A stretch of DNA of 33,558 nt, taken from Condylostoma magnum. Its lineage: Eukaryota; Ciliophora; Heterotrichea; Heterotrichida; Condylostomatidae. Each line of letters begins with the position of its first letter. Within the stretch, counting starts at the first letter, position 1. The stretch lies in the NCBI GenBank assembly GCA_920105805.1, contig CAKKTI010000233.1, positions 1 to 33,558 on the forward strand, read 5' to 3'. This document shows, in pieces, positions 12,189 to 22,649 of the stretch. The notes under the pieces were generated by a model. That model was given only the letters and a program-made list of their open reading frames with translations, was not told the DNA's origin and did not search any database. Made by a program: the position numbers and the translations under genes.

Positions 12189-12874
12189 TTAAAAAAGTGC
12201 GTCTTTCCATACAATTAATTCATTTCTTAACTTAAGCAGTCAGTTTTTCAGTCTAGGGATTTCAATTACTTCGATGTTATAATGTATACAATCATATAAA
12301 ACTTCCTCTAGATTCTATTAAAGCAAGTTTTTCCTTATGTTCTGAAATGATAAGGCCCTATCACAAATAATAAACAGTAAATATCTGAATAAAGCTTACA
12401 AAAATTCCACTTCTTATAGCACAAACAGCTTATATAAAACCTAAGCTCCATTATGCATAAAAAAGTACTCAAAATCCGACTCGTTCACAAGTGCATTGCT
12501 AAAGTACTCTAAAGCACTCACTCTTGCAAAATAATCCGACATTTCGGCATTTAAAATAGCAGCTTGTATTCCTCCCAGCTCTATTATTTTTACTCTTACA
12601 CTTTCACAGAGAGACAAACAAGTTAAGACACGTAGACCAATATAACAGTAATCCTATAAACCGGATGTAAAATCAATCAAGTTTTTAATCAGAGTTTATG
12701 TATAGATGCTTGGAACTGAACTTTCTATTTGCTGTTAGTTCAAATCTAACAGAACCTTATAGAGCTCAAACAAATTAGCAGCTTTTTGGATATGAGAATC
12801 AGTTGGATAGAACTGATTAATCTTACTCTGACAGTTTGTAATAACAATCTTTGTATAATACTCCCGTTGTCCAT
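12189..12874 (-). CDS. ARM/HEAT-like helical-repeat protein with one tiny intron
   Basis: About 223 residues after removing a putative 14-nt intron at 12813-12826 (GTAAGATTAATCAG). The first exon reads MDNGSIIQRLLLQTVR and the second continues FYPTDSHIQKAANLFELYK. Removing 14 nt leaves exactly 224 codons. A 20-nt alternative using the GT six bases upstream (12813-12832) also keeps frame. The body is a run of amphipathic helices in the armadillo style, for example KIIELGGIQAAILNAEMSD and VSALEYFSNALVNESDFE. It ends at KDALF with TAA at 12189-12191, and no TGA exists downstream in frame. One internal TGA is Trp. ARM repeats usually mediate protein-protein contacts; the partner is unknown. It starts 17 bp after the probable stop of the upstream secreted-protein gene. 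Confidence 0.72.
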
Positions 12875-12891
12875 TTTATGTTAATATCTTA

Positions 12892-14349
12892 CTAATTAAA
12901 GAAGAAAAGCTCTAATTTTAGGTATATATCATCAGAATCGTCGCATAGGCCTAAATAGCTTGAATTTGCATCTCTGTAAAGTCCTTGATCTTGTGAGACG
13001 TTTGTGCAGATGAACTTCTCTGTTAAGTCGTCTTAGATTAAAGAAATAAGTACATAGTCTTAGTCGTTTGTTCTTATACTCCAAGCTGTGCATGGACTGT
13101 CTTCGGTTTGATCTCCTATATATAGTTTATTATCTGACTGTGAGTACTTTAAGCATTAATCAACCATTTAAAACAATGGACAGCAATCAGTATTCTAAGG
13201 TCTTATAATATAGTGTTAGTTTGTTTATTCGAGTTATATACCATGGAATTCATCGTATCCAGAAGCAAATATCGGGTAGGTTTCATCTGTACTTTTCTCA
13301 TCTTACGGCAATTCTCTTACAAAAATCAACTCTCTTATAACTTCTTAGGACTCATTCATTAAAAGTACCTAATAATCTTGTATAATTATGTCATTCATTG
13401 GCGAGTATGAGCAAAATTATGATTTTGGTACAAAATTTCATGAGGAGTTGCCTGATCCTAGTAGTAACTTACCATCACTATCAGGTCTATTATTAGCTAT
13501 ATAGGAAAGTGATTTTATTAAACTACTTGAGCTATAAATGCCGTAACCTTAGTTTAACTCCAAAATGTGCCACAAAGTACAACCTTAAGACTAATCATTG
13601 AATTACACTTATGATTCTACTATTCTCAAGCACCAATTAGTCATGTTAGTTTCAGTTAGCCCTCCTTAGTCAGATTTAAGCAGGATAACATAACCAAAGT
13701 CTTAAAATACAATCTCTATCATTTAATTGTAAAGTTTATTCATAAATAAGGTTGGTTTATTAGATAATTCATCAATTATATAGGGATCATGTCGTAGAAC
13801 AGTTAAAAACCCGTATTAATTTTACAAATATCCACAAAAACTTGATTTACCGTAATGGTCTAGAGAATTAGTTACTCCATACTCTATTATCTTTTCAAAT
13901 TTCCTTATTGATACTGAATTATATGTGTTTTCCTCAACTACTTTTAAATCTAACGAATTTTTTGGTATAACATAGTCTGTGTTTTCATAATCATAATTAA
14001 CTAGTGTTAGATAGTATTTTTTTCCTTGGTAGGTTGAATAGATATCAAAGCATGTTTACTCATCTCATTCAAAATGCCATTCTGCACATCCACATTCCTC
14101 AACTGTAATAACAGCCATTTAATCATAGTCTACTCCAAGACAATGGTTGAAATCAGGAGGGTCTTCTATATCTTTAATTGCTTGAATTTATAGAATTATT
14201 TAGGTGCCTTGATTATCAATTTTTAAGGCAAATTATGAGTCTTATTGAACTTGAAAAGACTAATTCAATTGGTTCAAGCATCAGTAGTCAGGATACTTGA
14301 TTTTATAGTAACTATAGCATGTAATTAACTAGAAAAATAAAATATTCAT
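12892..14349 (-). CDS. Secreted Cys/Trp-rich beta-strand protein, weakly beta-trefoil-like
   Basis: About 485 residues in one continuous frame. MNILFFQLITCYS is a short hydrophobic start consistent with a signal peptide. The rest is rich in Tyr, Asp, Ser and beta-branched residues. It contains three loosely repeated units of roughly 110-140 residues, each with a Cys-x2-x-Trp core: CGCAEWHF, GCTLWHI and PCTAWSI. Alternating hydrophobic strands follow each core. The pattern recalls ricin-B/beta-trefoil lectin domains, but I cannot establish that. At least five Trp are TGA. The probable stop is TAG at 12892-12894. If it is read as Gln, the frame continues to a TGA at 12799-12801 and overlaps the start of the ARM-like gene. 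No transmembrane segment is seen after the signal, so it may be exported. Confidence 0.65.
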
Positions 14350-14516
14350 TTTTATATGGAGTCAAGAGCTATTTTGTATAAATAGAACAGATTTTTTAAC
14401 TATAGTTTGATTTAATCTCTAATAATGAACAGTCAGAGTAGAAGGATTAAGTAAAGAAAACTGATTTAATAGGATAATTTTACTACTAACAGGTAAAATG
14501 ATAAATCAACCTCACC

Positions 14517-14834
14517 ATGTATAATAGAATCAGTTAATTAAACATCAAACTCCTTGTATACACAGAGGAAAGTTGTTATATAGAAATTCAACAGTTAAAA
14601 GCTCAATACACCCAGAAATTATCAGTAAAAAGCAACAGTTTAATTAAATCCTAAATTCTTAATTCCAAAAAACTAATCCCTTATATTACACAAAAGGAAG
14701 AATTTAAGCTTGAACTACAAGCCATTATCTTCAAGAAGGTGCTAAAGGTCATCCAAAAGTTTTACTTTACAAAAGGACTAAAAACCTACATATAAGCCAA
14801 GTACAACATATAGAAAAATAACTCCTCTGCATAA
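14517..14834 (+). CDS. Small lysine-rich protein, tentative
   Basis: A candidate gene of about 105 residues starting MYNRISQLNIKLLVYTEE and running to TAA 14832-14834. The middle (QKEEFKLELQAIIFKKVLK) is an amphipathic, strongly basic helix. Support is composition only: the other frames and the opposite strand look less protein-like. It fits between the divergent secreted-protein gene and the convergent coiled-coil gene. No family is recognised. Confidence 0.35.
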
Positions 14835-14881
14835 TTTCTTATACAGATGAACAAACTATATAAACTTAATTTTATACAAAT

Positions 14882-15283
14882 TCACTTTAATCCTCGCTTC
14901 CTGGAAGTCTTCTTCCTTACCATGGCTTCAATACTAGTTTTTAAACTTCTCCCCCGGTTATCCTTTCTGTTTACAGCATGTTATGCCTTAATCATAAGAT
15001 TCTCCATTTTAGAGATAGATTGATCAATTCCTTATACAGCTTCTTAGAACTACTCAACTCCTTGCCCCAATTACCAACTTTTAATATTGTTTTCCAGCCT
15101 TAATACAGAATTTCTTAGTTTTTCATCGGCAAAGAATAAGCCCGGTTATCCGTTTTCCTTGCCGGAATCCATGACTAAATCTTCAAGTAAACTATTAGAC
15201 ACATTTAACTACCCTTCTAAATCCATAATCTTCTACCTTTGGGCTTTAATAAGTGCCATGAGCTCATCATTAGAAACCTCCAT
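14882..15283 (-). CDS. Small coiled-coil protein with basic C-terminal tail
   Basis: 133 residues, starting MEVSNDELMALIKAQRQKI. A Leu-heptad coiled coil covers most of residues 5-95 (KLRNSVLRLENNIKS, EQFQEAVQGIDQSISKMENL). It ends in a highly basic tail (VRKKTSRKRGLK) that resembles a nuclear or acidic-membrane-binding segment. The stop is TGA at 14882-14884, with no in-frame TAA or TAG for a long way after it, so TGA acts as a real terminator here. The start is 74 bp downstream of the DHHC-like gene's probable stop on the same strand. Function unknown. Confidence 0.7.
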
Positions 15284-15357
15284 TTAATTATTAACGTTCA
15301 AATCAAACAAATAAACACCAGTTTGGATTTTAAGTAATAAAGCGAATTATTAATTTT

Positions 15358-16188
15358 TCACAACATGTACTTATCCAGTATGTAAATAGACCCTCCCCTT
15401 TACAGTCTAATTCGTACAGGATATACATACCCGTGCACCTACTTCGGAAAAATTGGTAAAAATCAGTACATTTTCCCCTTCCCCAGCACTTACTCAGCAT
15501 TTCCAGTGGGTGAAGCAGTATCAAAAATGTTAAATCCTCCTTTATAAGCCTCATAGCTTGTAATATTACTCAGACAATTTCTAATCATCTGCACTCCATT
15601 TACTCCCATTCCAATAGCTAAACTGAATGGGAAGATAGTTCCCATATATACAAACCAGTCATCCTTTCCCTCAGTTCACTAATAAGTCGCACAAGCGCCT
15701 AGAATAATGCACGCTAGTGCACTGTATAGATAAAACTGCAAATTAAACTTTAAATTATACAGCCCTATACAGTTTCCCCCGATCACTGAATGGTGATCAT
15801 ACCTTAAAATGCATTATCTGCATATTTTACAGTGATGGGCCCGTGGCGGCTTGTATCGCTGACATTTCTTGCAAAATTGAATTTTAGCTTTTAGATAATC
15901 CTGTACATTATACTCTGGATACAAAGGTTCTAATAGGTTTGATGGCATTCTATCAACCCCAAAATCTTAGATAATTTTACCAGGTTCCGTAACCAATTGC
16001 ATTACATATGCTCATAGTGAAAAAGTGAAAACTAGGGTAAATACAGCGTGAGCCGAGATAAGTCCGATCTCTCCGTCTTCCAACATAATTTTAAAACTCA
16101 GGTAGAATTAAGCTGAGTATAGAAACAAAGTCATAAAAACAGGAATGGCTGACAAAACTTTATGCTTGCCTGGAATATTTCTTAACAT
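15358..16188 (-). CDS. DHHC-family protein S-acyltransferase with DHHS instead of DHHC (probable pseudoenzyme)
   Basis: About 276 residues with four membrane segments: roughly residues 15-35, 45-65, 150-170 and 190-212. The Cys-rich domain lies between the second and third, as in all zDHHC enzymes. Its zinc ligands are intact: FCKKCQRYKPPRAHHCKICR, then QCIL, RYDHHS and NCIGLYN. The catalytic Cys is Ser134 (codon TCA at 15787-15789), and the usual Pro-Trp after it is Val-Ile. Downstream, ITSYEAYK corresponds to the TTxE motif, and the C-terminal WFLPIFPKQVHGYVYPVR region is family-like. Cys-to-Ser at this position abolishes autoacylation in studied enzymes, so this copy is predicted to be inactive as an acyltransferase, or to work as a scaffold. 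The stop is TGA at 15358-15360; further in-frame TGAs follow. It is divergent from the LRR gene, 95 bp apart. Confidence 0.88.
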
Positions 16189-16283
16189 TTATTTTAATTA
16201 CTAACTTAGTATTGGGAAATTGAAGGAATTTCACTGTGTTGTTTCACCAGATTTCATAAGATAATGTCGTTATACTTAAAAAC

Positions 16284-18275
16284 ATGGAAGAGTTATAGCA
16301 ACTGCTACCTTAAAAATAATCAATAACTAGTGTAAATTTAGAGTTTTGTGAAATTGAAAATATAGACGACTATCTTGCAGTACTTTCACAGTTTCCAAAG
16401 CTAAATGAGCTTTTACTTTTTGGTAATCGAATTGAATCTTTGCCCTAGAATTTATCCATGCTTAAAAATCTACAGTCTTTGGATATTTCTAACAATATGA
16501 TCACGCATATAGAGGATGTTCTCAGTGGACTGTCTTCTCTTCCTAATCTGCAGGATTTGCACATAACTTTAAACTCGGAAAATGATGAGCAGATATTAGT
16601 TAAGACTCTTCCTAAACTGCAGAAGCTAAATGGGAGTGATATTGACAGGGATATTGTTATAGAGATGGCGGATAACATTGAGTATAATGAGGATGCTTTG
16701 CAGTTGAAACAGGAGGACTTAGAGTAGGTTGCTATTTTATACGACTAAATACGAGACTTATGGAGGGCAGTTGATGCTTCCATGGATAAAATTCTAGCAT
16801 AGGATTTTGATGACTCTATTAAGGATATAATGATGGAGTTGCAAGAAACTATTCAGTCTCCATAACCTCCGTTTCTAGTACACACTACTATGATTAATGC
16901 AAGATATAAGTTGTTCATGATTTGCTAAAATAAGTTAAATTTGCTAGTAAAAAGAAGCAATAAGGCAGTAGGAGGGCTTTTATAAGATATTTCTAACCAA
17001 ACCTTCGGGTTATTCAAGGAAACCATGACTGTAATCTCAAATATGCACTCCAAATACTCAGATAAAATAACAGCTATGAAGGCTGATATGGAAAAAGCAA
17101 TGAAGGAAACTGCTTAAGTACTAGAAGCTGCCGAGCAGCTTGAAAAATAAGCCACAGGGTAAAGTTTCAACAAATCTTACCTAAAACAAGAATACGAGTA
17201 AGAAATTGCACAATTAAAAGAAGAAATTGAAAGTTTGACCCAAGAAAACAAGAAGTACTTAGATATGATTATAAAGCAGTCCAAACAAAGTGCAGACAGT
17301 ATTCTTTCTAATAGCGTAGTGGAATAGGAATCTACGAGGAATAAGAGTTATGCATAGTTAGTAGGTAGAACCCTAACTCTCAAGTAGTTGACTGATGTAA
17401 TAGATGAGATATACGCGTCTAAGTTGAAATACGATTCTAAGTGCTAAGATGGAAAACTGCCTAGGGAGACAATGGAGCAGCATATGTACACTTTCCTGAA
17501 CTAGAAATATGGGCTGAAAAACTTGATTATAGAGTGGGCCGGTGCTATCATTGCTGGGATAAAAAAATACCAAGCTGAGGACAACGATGTAGCAGTGTTT
17601 GGTAAAATCCTACGTAATGAATGTGATGAGGAGTTCAGGTTTGTGCAGATTTAAGTAAAGGAAACTGTTGCAGAGCTGTTAAAAATGCATCTAAAAGGAA
17701 AATTCCCCTTAAAGTCTAATCAAGATATACTAGCAATGGTGAATGAAAGAACTACTAGGTTTCTGCAGGAGGAGGAGTGGGTTGATATTGTCAGGTATAT
17801 GTATAATGATGTTGATTCTTAATTACTGATATAGTAGATCAGGGAGATAGGTTAGTAAAAGGCTAAATAGGAGGATTAAGGTAGCAAAAATAGGTAAACT
17901 CGGGAAGAGTTGAAGAAGTTTAGGGAAAATTAGACTTAATCCAGGGGGAAAATTAGTTATTAGGATTTCTTAAAGGCTCTATTGGACTTCTAAATGAAAG
18001 GCCATGAGAAATTTTTGTCACCTTTTGTATAGAAATTTAGAAAATATGATGAAAATCATGATGGAATTATAAATGAGTCTGAGTTTTATGATTTAGTTAA
18101 TGACATGGATATTGGACTAATGGAAGATGATATTATGAGGCTGTTGCATATAATTGATCCTTATAATAACCAGTAAATTAGCTTCTCAGAGTGTGTTACA
18201 TTGTTTTCTACTGAAATAATAAGCGAGAAGGAGCCAGTTGGTATTTTACAGAAACTTATATCTTTAGATAATTGA
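16284..18275 (+). CDS. Leucine-rich-repeat / coiled-coil / EF-hand protein, axoneme-type
   Basis: About 663 residues from MEELQQLLPQKQSI. Residues 15-125 form an SDS22-like LRR block with a cap (LNELLLFGNRIESLP, LQSLDISNNMITHIED, LPKLQKLNGSDI). A long helical/coiled-coil region follows (KQEYEQEIAQLKEEIESL). Next is a well-ordered segment (TLKQLTDVIDEIYASKLKYD, PRETMEQHMYTFLNQKYGL, KNLIIEWAGAIIAGIKKY) that looks strongly conserved in composition. An EF-hand near residue 585 (YDENHDGIINESEF) and a degenerate second one (DPYNNQQISFSE) close the protein. LRR proteins of this shape in ciliates are mostly axonemal or basal-body components; that role is inferred. The stop is TGA 18273-18275, with TAA 18300 as an alternative. 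It sits beside the ODA-docking-like gene. Confidence 0.82.
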
Positions 18276-18413
18276 CTAAATTTTATTAAAAGCTGTTTTT
18301 AAGTGCAATGTATCTGTTTTTTTTTATTATAAAGTTCGTATTATTCTACTATAGGTAGCTTCATACACAATATACCAATTCTGGTTTTACAATCCTGTAC
18401 ATAATTTTAATAA

Positions 18414-18764
18414 ATGAACTATAAAATAAGGTATGATAGATCGATTCTTCGAGCTACTCCTGAATTCTTAGATAAAGTGTATTAGAGAATATCTCTCAGA
18501 GATAAGTGCAGAAGCAATAGTAAATAGTCTAAAAGTTAAAGCGGTGAGTATAACGTTTCACCTATTACCCTACCAACTCCTAAAATAGAGGAAAATATAC
18601 AACAAATTTGCTATCAAGTAAAAATTCCAACAGTTAATGTAAGAAGAAGAATACGTTAAATATCCCCTAATAGTCTAACACCAAGATAAGAATAAAAATT
18701 ACCAAGTTTATACACAAAATTAAAAACAAAGTTAAGTCTATTCAATAACTCACAAAATCTTTGA
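18414..18764 (+). CDS. Small basic Ser/Pro-rich protein, 116 residues
   Basis: The start MNYKIRYDRSILRATPEF opens a frame of steady coding composition. It has basic and Ser-rich segments (QRISLRDKCRSNSKQSKSQ, VNVRRRIRQISPNSLTPR) and ends KLSLFNNSQNL at TGA 18762-18764. No domain is recognised. Its last 15 bp overlap the 3' end of the convergent ODA-docking-like gene if both use their TGA stops. The intrinsically disordered, basic character could suit a microtubule- or nucleic-acid-associated role; this is speculation. Confidence 0.55.
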
Positions 18765-20183
18765 ACTTTTAGCCTTTATATTGGTTTTCATCAAATCTTT
18801 AGGTATATTAAGCATAATATCGTCAATTTTCCTCTTACTTTCATTCATAATAAAGTCTTGAATTTGATCACCATCTACTTATCCTACCAACCCTTCTAAT
18901 GTCTATTTCAAAATAACTACCAACCCAGGAATATCTTCAGGTATATCTCCAATTTCTTCATTCTGTTAATTCTTTGCACATTTTATCAGTCTTTTCATTC
19001 AATTCACAGCTCTCTTATATACAATAAGTAGTTTATTATGCTTATTTTTTGCTTCTTCAATTTCCTTGTACTGTTCACTCATCTGTCCATGAAATTTCTA
19101 TAATACAGGGTCTTCTACATTCTATATCAAATTAACTAATTTTATATCATTCTCAATCTGATCATTCTCATCCTTAATAGAATTGATCTACTCTTACATT
19201 CTAGATAAATTTTCCAAGACTGACTGATACTGCTACTCTTTGGTCAAAAACCTTTCCACGATCTCTCCAACATCATTTAAACCAGTAGCAGATCTAATCT
19301 ACTAAAAGGCAGTTTCAATAGACCTTGATTTAACCTTTTCATCCTATAATTTCCAGTTTAAGTAGTTTAACCACAATCTATGAACCATTAGCCCCTCTCT
19401 CATCTTTAACGCTCTTTTATCCCTGTCTTCATTAGCAGCTGCTTCGGAAATCTCAATTAACCTCCTTGCACGTTCTTCTCTTTAATTGGCCGTTGCTGAT
19501 CTTTAGTTTATGTTCTGGTGAAAATTGCTTAGGACTATAGATTGCTCCAGTTAAACGTCCTTTATTGATGATTATAAGTCCCTAACTGCGTTGTAAGTCC
19601 TTTTAGACTTTTCTCTTCCTCTGAATTTTTTCCTCTGTAGATCATTTTCTAACAGGGATTTGTTTCTAATATCATCTTACATCTACTTTTACCGTATTCC
19701 TAGATGAATTATAGTCTGTTTCATGCGGTTTAGCATGTGGTTGTATGTCTGAGTAGTTTGTCTAGCATCCTACTACTATTGCTTTATTTATCCTATATTA
19801 TCAAGCAGCTCCTTCTATCTTTCTAGCAACTATTAGTAATTAGATGTATCGTATTATTATTGGTTTTTAACAGATTATAGCTCAACTCCTAACCTTTTTA
19901 TAGTTTATTCAAGTTTTGAGGATTATCATACTTATCTATCGTGATTTTTACGCAGAGATTTTAAGTGGAAGGCGATTTCAAATGATTGATTGTGTTATTT
20001 AAAGGAAGTGTTTCCCATTGTAGGTGGTTCGATGAATTTACTGTTATCTCTATTTTTAATTATATTTCTGTATAAAATTTACATAATGCGACGTGTGTTC
20101 CCCATATGAAAGCTTTTTCTCTCTACTGAGCCAAATGTCCTAGACCTAGTAGTTCCTGGAGCAGACAAAGCGTTTCTTTGCAT
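18750..20183 (-). CDS. Outer-dynein-arm docking complex-like coiled-coil protein (CCDC151/CCDC114 type)
   Basis: About 477 residues if started at MQRNALSAPGTTRSRTFG (20181-20183). A downstream in-frame ATG at 20016-20018 (MGNTSFKQ) is the alternative and gives 422. The protein is almost entirely coiled coil. The segment SATGLNDVGEIVERFLTKEQ matches in form the ATGV-D-EVV-RF signature shared by the ODA docking proteins ODA1/CCDC114 and ODA3/CCDC151. The preceding helices (KSLRKNHDRQ, EQTIKRLGVEL, RSATANQREERARRLIEISE) fit as well. Such proteins seat outer dynein arms on axonemal doublets. The C-terminus includes Trp coded by TGA (RAVNWMKRLIK). It ends AKSSKIL at TGA 18750-18752. The family call rests on motif memory, not alignment, so whether it is the CCDC114 or CCDC151 branch is open. 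Confidence 0.75.
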
Positions 20184-20302
20184 ATTTTTACAAAACTGAT
20201 TTTATAATATGAATATTTAACTTTTACTCCTGTTAGTGTTGCCATGAGCAGATATTAAGTACAATTTAACACTTTTTACGTTAACATTTTACATTATTGT
20301 AA

Positions 20303-21736
20303 ATGAAGGAATATATGGAGATAACCCTGGCTAAGTTGGATTGCCTAGGTAACTAGATAGAGATTATGTCTAATAATTAGCCTGTAGGAGTGTTTTAACC
20401 AGGTGACACAGTTTCTATTGAGTCTGGTACATTAGAGCTCTTAACTCAACAGAACTCAATTGTTTTAGGGAAAGCTATACTACATACGGACATACTGCCA
20501 ACTGAGGGCTATTAGTGAGTACCAATTACCCATCCGAAAGGATCAGAAGTACTTGAAAAATTGCCGTAATACGTTGACTCTCCTAAAATATTACTAAATA
20601 TTGTTATGCAAGAAACCATTGCACCTACAGACCAGTCGTTTTCTGTGTCATCTGATGAAATTGAAGAGGAGGATGACCCTGGGAAATAACTTATGCAGTA
20701 GAGGAACATAAGGGAAAAATTAGAAAATAAGATATTCAGATTAAGTTAACTGTATGAAGACAGTTTAAAAAAATCACAGCAGAATGAAAACCACTTATTA
20801 CAGATTTTATAGGATAAAGATAATGAGTTATAGGAGATATAATAGGATATGAATTATTTAAAGAGCTAAAATGTTAAGTTGTCTACCCAACGAGATTAAT
20901 TAAGTGAAATTGCTACGCGGTTAGAAGTATAAATCGGAGCTACATAGATTAATGAGTGGTAAGAAGAGGTAATGTTTTTATAACAACAACTAATACTAGC
21001 TGAAAACCGTAAACAAGAACTATAGTAATAACTTTAGGCTAAAAACTCACAAGATTAAAACAAAGATCAGCTAATAGCAGAAAATAAAGAACTTACTCAA
21101 GGAATAGAAGAGTTAAAGCAAAAACATAAGGAGCTTTACGAGTCTAGAGTAGATTTAGAGTCAGCCTAAAAGAATATATAGCACGAAATACTGTCAACTA
21201 GCTAAAAAATCGAAGAATATAACCAAATTTATCAGAAATCATGCCAAAAGCTGCAATTAGAGCAGTAAAAGGAGAATTAATTAAGCTAAGAAATTGAATA
21301 GGAGAAATAAGAAAGGATGAATTTAACATAGGAATTACAGCAAAGATTAAAAGTGTTTGAACGTCTAGAAGCTGCTGTACTTTAAACCTAGTCAAAACTA
21401 TCAACTCACAGGTCTCGTCAAAGTATTGCACGGTCTTCTCATGGAAATCAAGCTGTTATTCAATGGGAGCCTTAAGGACTTGTATGCAGGATTGGAGATA
21501 GGACTATTCCTATAAAAGCGCAGATAAATAAGAATAAAAATAATAATTAAAGAGTAACTGCTATGATTTCTCCCCGGAAAGAAATTAAAAGCTGTTTTGG
21601 AGACTTTTCACCAGTGAAAGTAACCAAGGCTAGAAGTAAGCAGGATTAAAAGTATAGGTCAAGTTTGTATAAGTAGTGTATTTATAAGTAATTTAGTATT
21701 TTGGATTAAGTGTATGTAAGGAATTTATCAATTTGA
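20303..21736 (+). CDS. C2-like domain plus long coiled-coil protein
   Basis: About 477 residues from MKEYMEITLAKLDCLGNQ. Residues 1-110 are beta-strand-rich with a C2-domain rhythm (GKAILHTDILPTEGYQWVPI, then ILLNIVMQE). They lack the Asp cluster of Ca2+-binding C2 domains. An acidic hinge (SSDEIEEEDDPGKQ) leads into some 230 residues of Gln/Glu/Lys coiled coil with many TAA/TAG-coded Gln. A basic Ser/Arg tail (STHRSRQSIARSSHGNQ) follows. C2-plus-coiled-coil layouts are common in ciliary transition-zone and basal-body proteins; the role is inferred from this and from the neighbours. The end is uncertain, with several in-frame TAA/TAG after residue 450; I used TGA 21734-21736. It is divergent from the ODA-docking-like gene by 119 bp. 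Confidence 0.68.
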
Positions 21737-21929
21737 TACGTTAGAAGGAAATTTAAATATAAGCCCATTGGACAACATGGCTTTTATACTCTTCAATAAT
21801 ATTTATACTAACCATAATATAGCCTTTTGTAAATATATAGAAAACTATATATAATTGATTACTTGACTGATTAATACTTTTTGAATGCTCATTTTCAATA
21901 TCAAACTGTTGACAAATAATAATTAATAA

Positions 21930-22184
21930 ATGGGAGCTTGTATATCCAAGCAAGATAAAAAAGTTAACGCCTAATCGTTAGCACAAGAAATATTGCTTAT
22001 GGATAAAGGGATGAGAAATTGTTATATTGAGAAAGAGAAAATTCAAAAAGTGCCTAATCTATCACTTTACTCTAATCAATTAAGAGAAAGCAGATTAAAG
22101 AATCATTAATAAATAACCACATTAGTGGATTAAATAAAAGAAGTAAATACCAACAACAGTCATGAAAACAAAAGTTATAATTAG
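21930..22184 (+). CDS. Small N-myristoylation-type protein, 84 residues
   Basis: The start MGACISKQDKKVNAQS has Gly2, Cys4 and Ser6, an excellent N-myristoylation plus palmitoylation motif. The rest is short and helical (LAQEILLMDKGMRNC, RLKNHQQITTLVDQIKEV). The stop is TAG at 22182-22184; if read as Gln the frame reaches TGA 28 codons later. No family is recognised. It resembles the start logic of the PP2C and both CDPKs here and could be a membrane-anchored adaptor or regulator. Confidence 0.55.
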
Positions 22185-22649
22185 CTAAAATCATCTATTA
22201 TTTGTTACATAGTTAGAGAAGTTTTATATTAATTCTATTATTTTAATACCTTTTATTGACTTTGTATTGTTTCATAGTATTCATTTCCTGAATACTAATT
22301 CATAATAACTTGTAACTGCTAATATAAAAATTATATAGTTCAACTAATAAATTAACATTTAATAGAGAAATTTCATATACTATTTTGTAAATGTTGTATA
22401 TCTTATATAATGCTTATTCTCAATAGCTATTTATTATAAATCTAGTATAGTTAAAGATTCCTTAAATTATTAATACTCTTGATACTTTTGAATAATCAGT
22501 AATTTCGAAGCTTTTTATCATCATTACAAGAGGTATTATTGTAGCTAGCAATATTTCCTTAAATAAAATTAATGGAAACTTGTATTTGAAAAGGTCTTTA
22601 ATCTACAAGTTAGTATTTAGACTAATCTACTAAAACAATAAATAAAAGA
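22185..22649. other. AT-rich intergenic stretch, no gene seen
   Basis: About 465 bp, very AT-rich, between the small MGAC.. gene and the WD40 gene. All six frames are open under this code, so openness is uninformative. None shows a convincing protein pattern. It should contain the WD40 gene's promoter. Confidence 0.5.
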
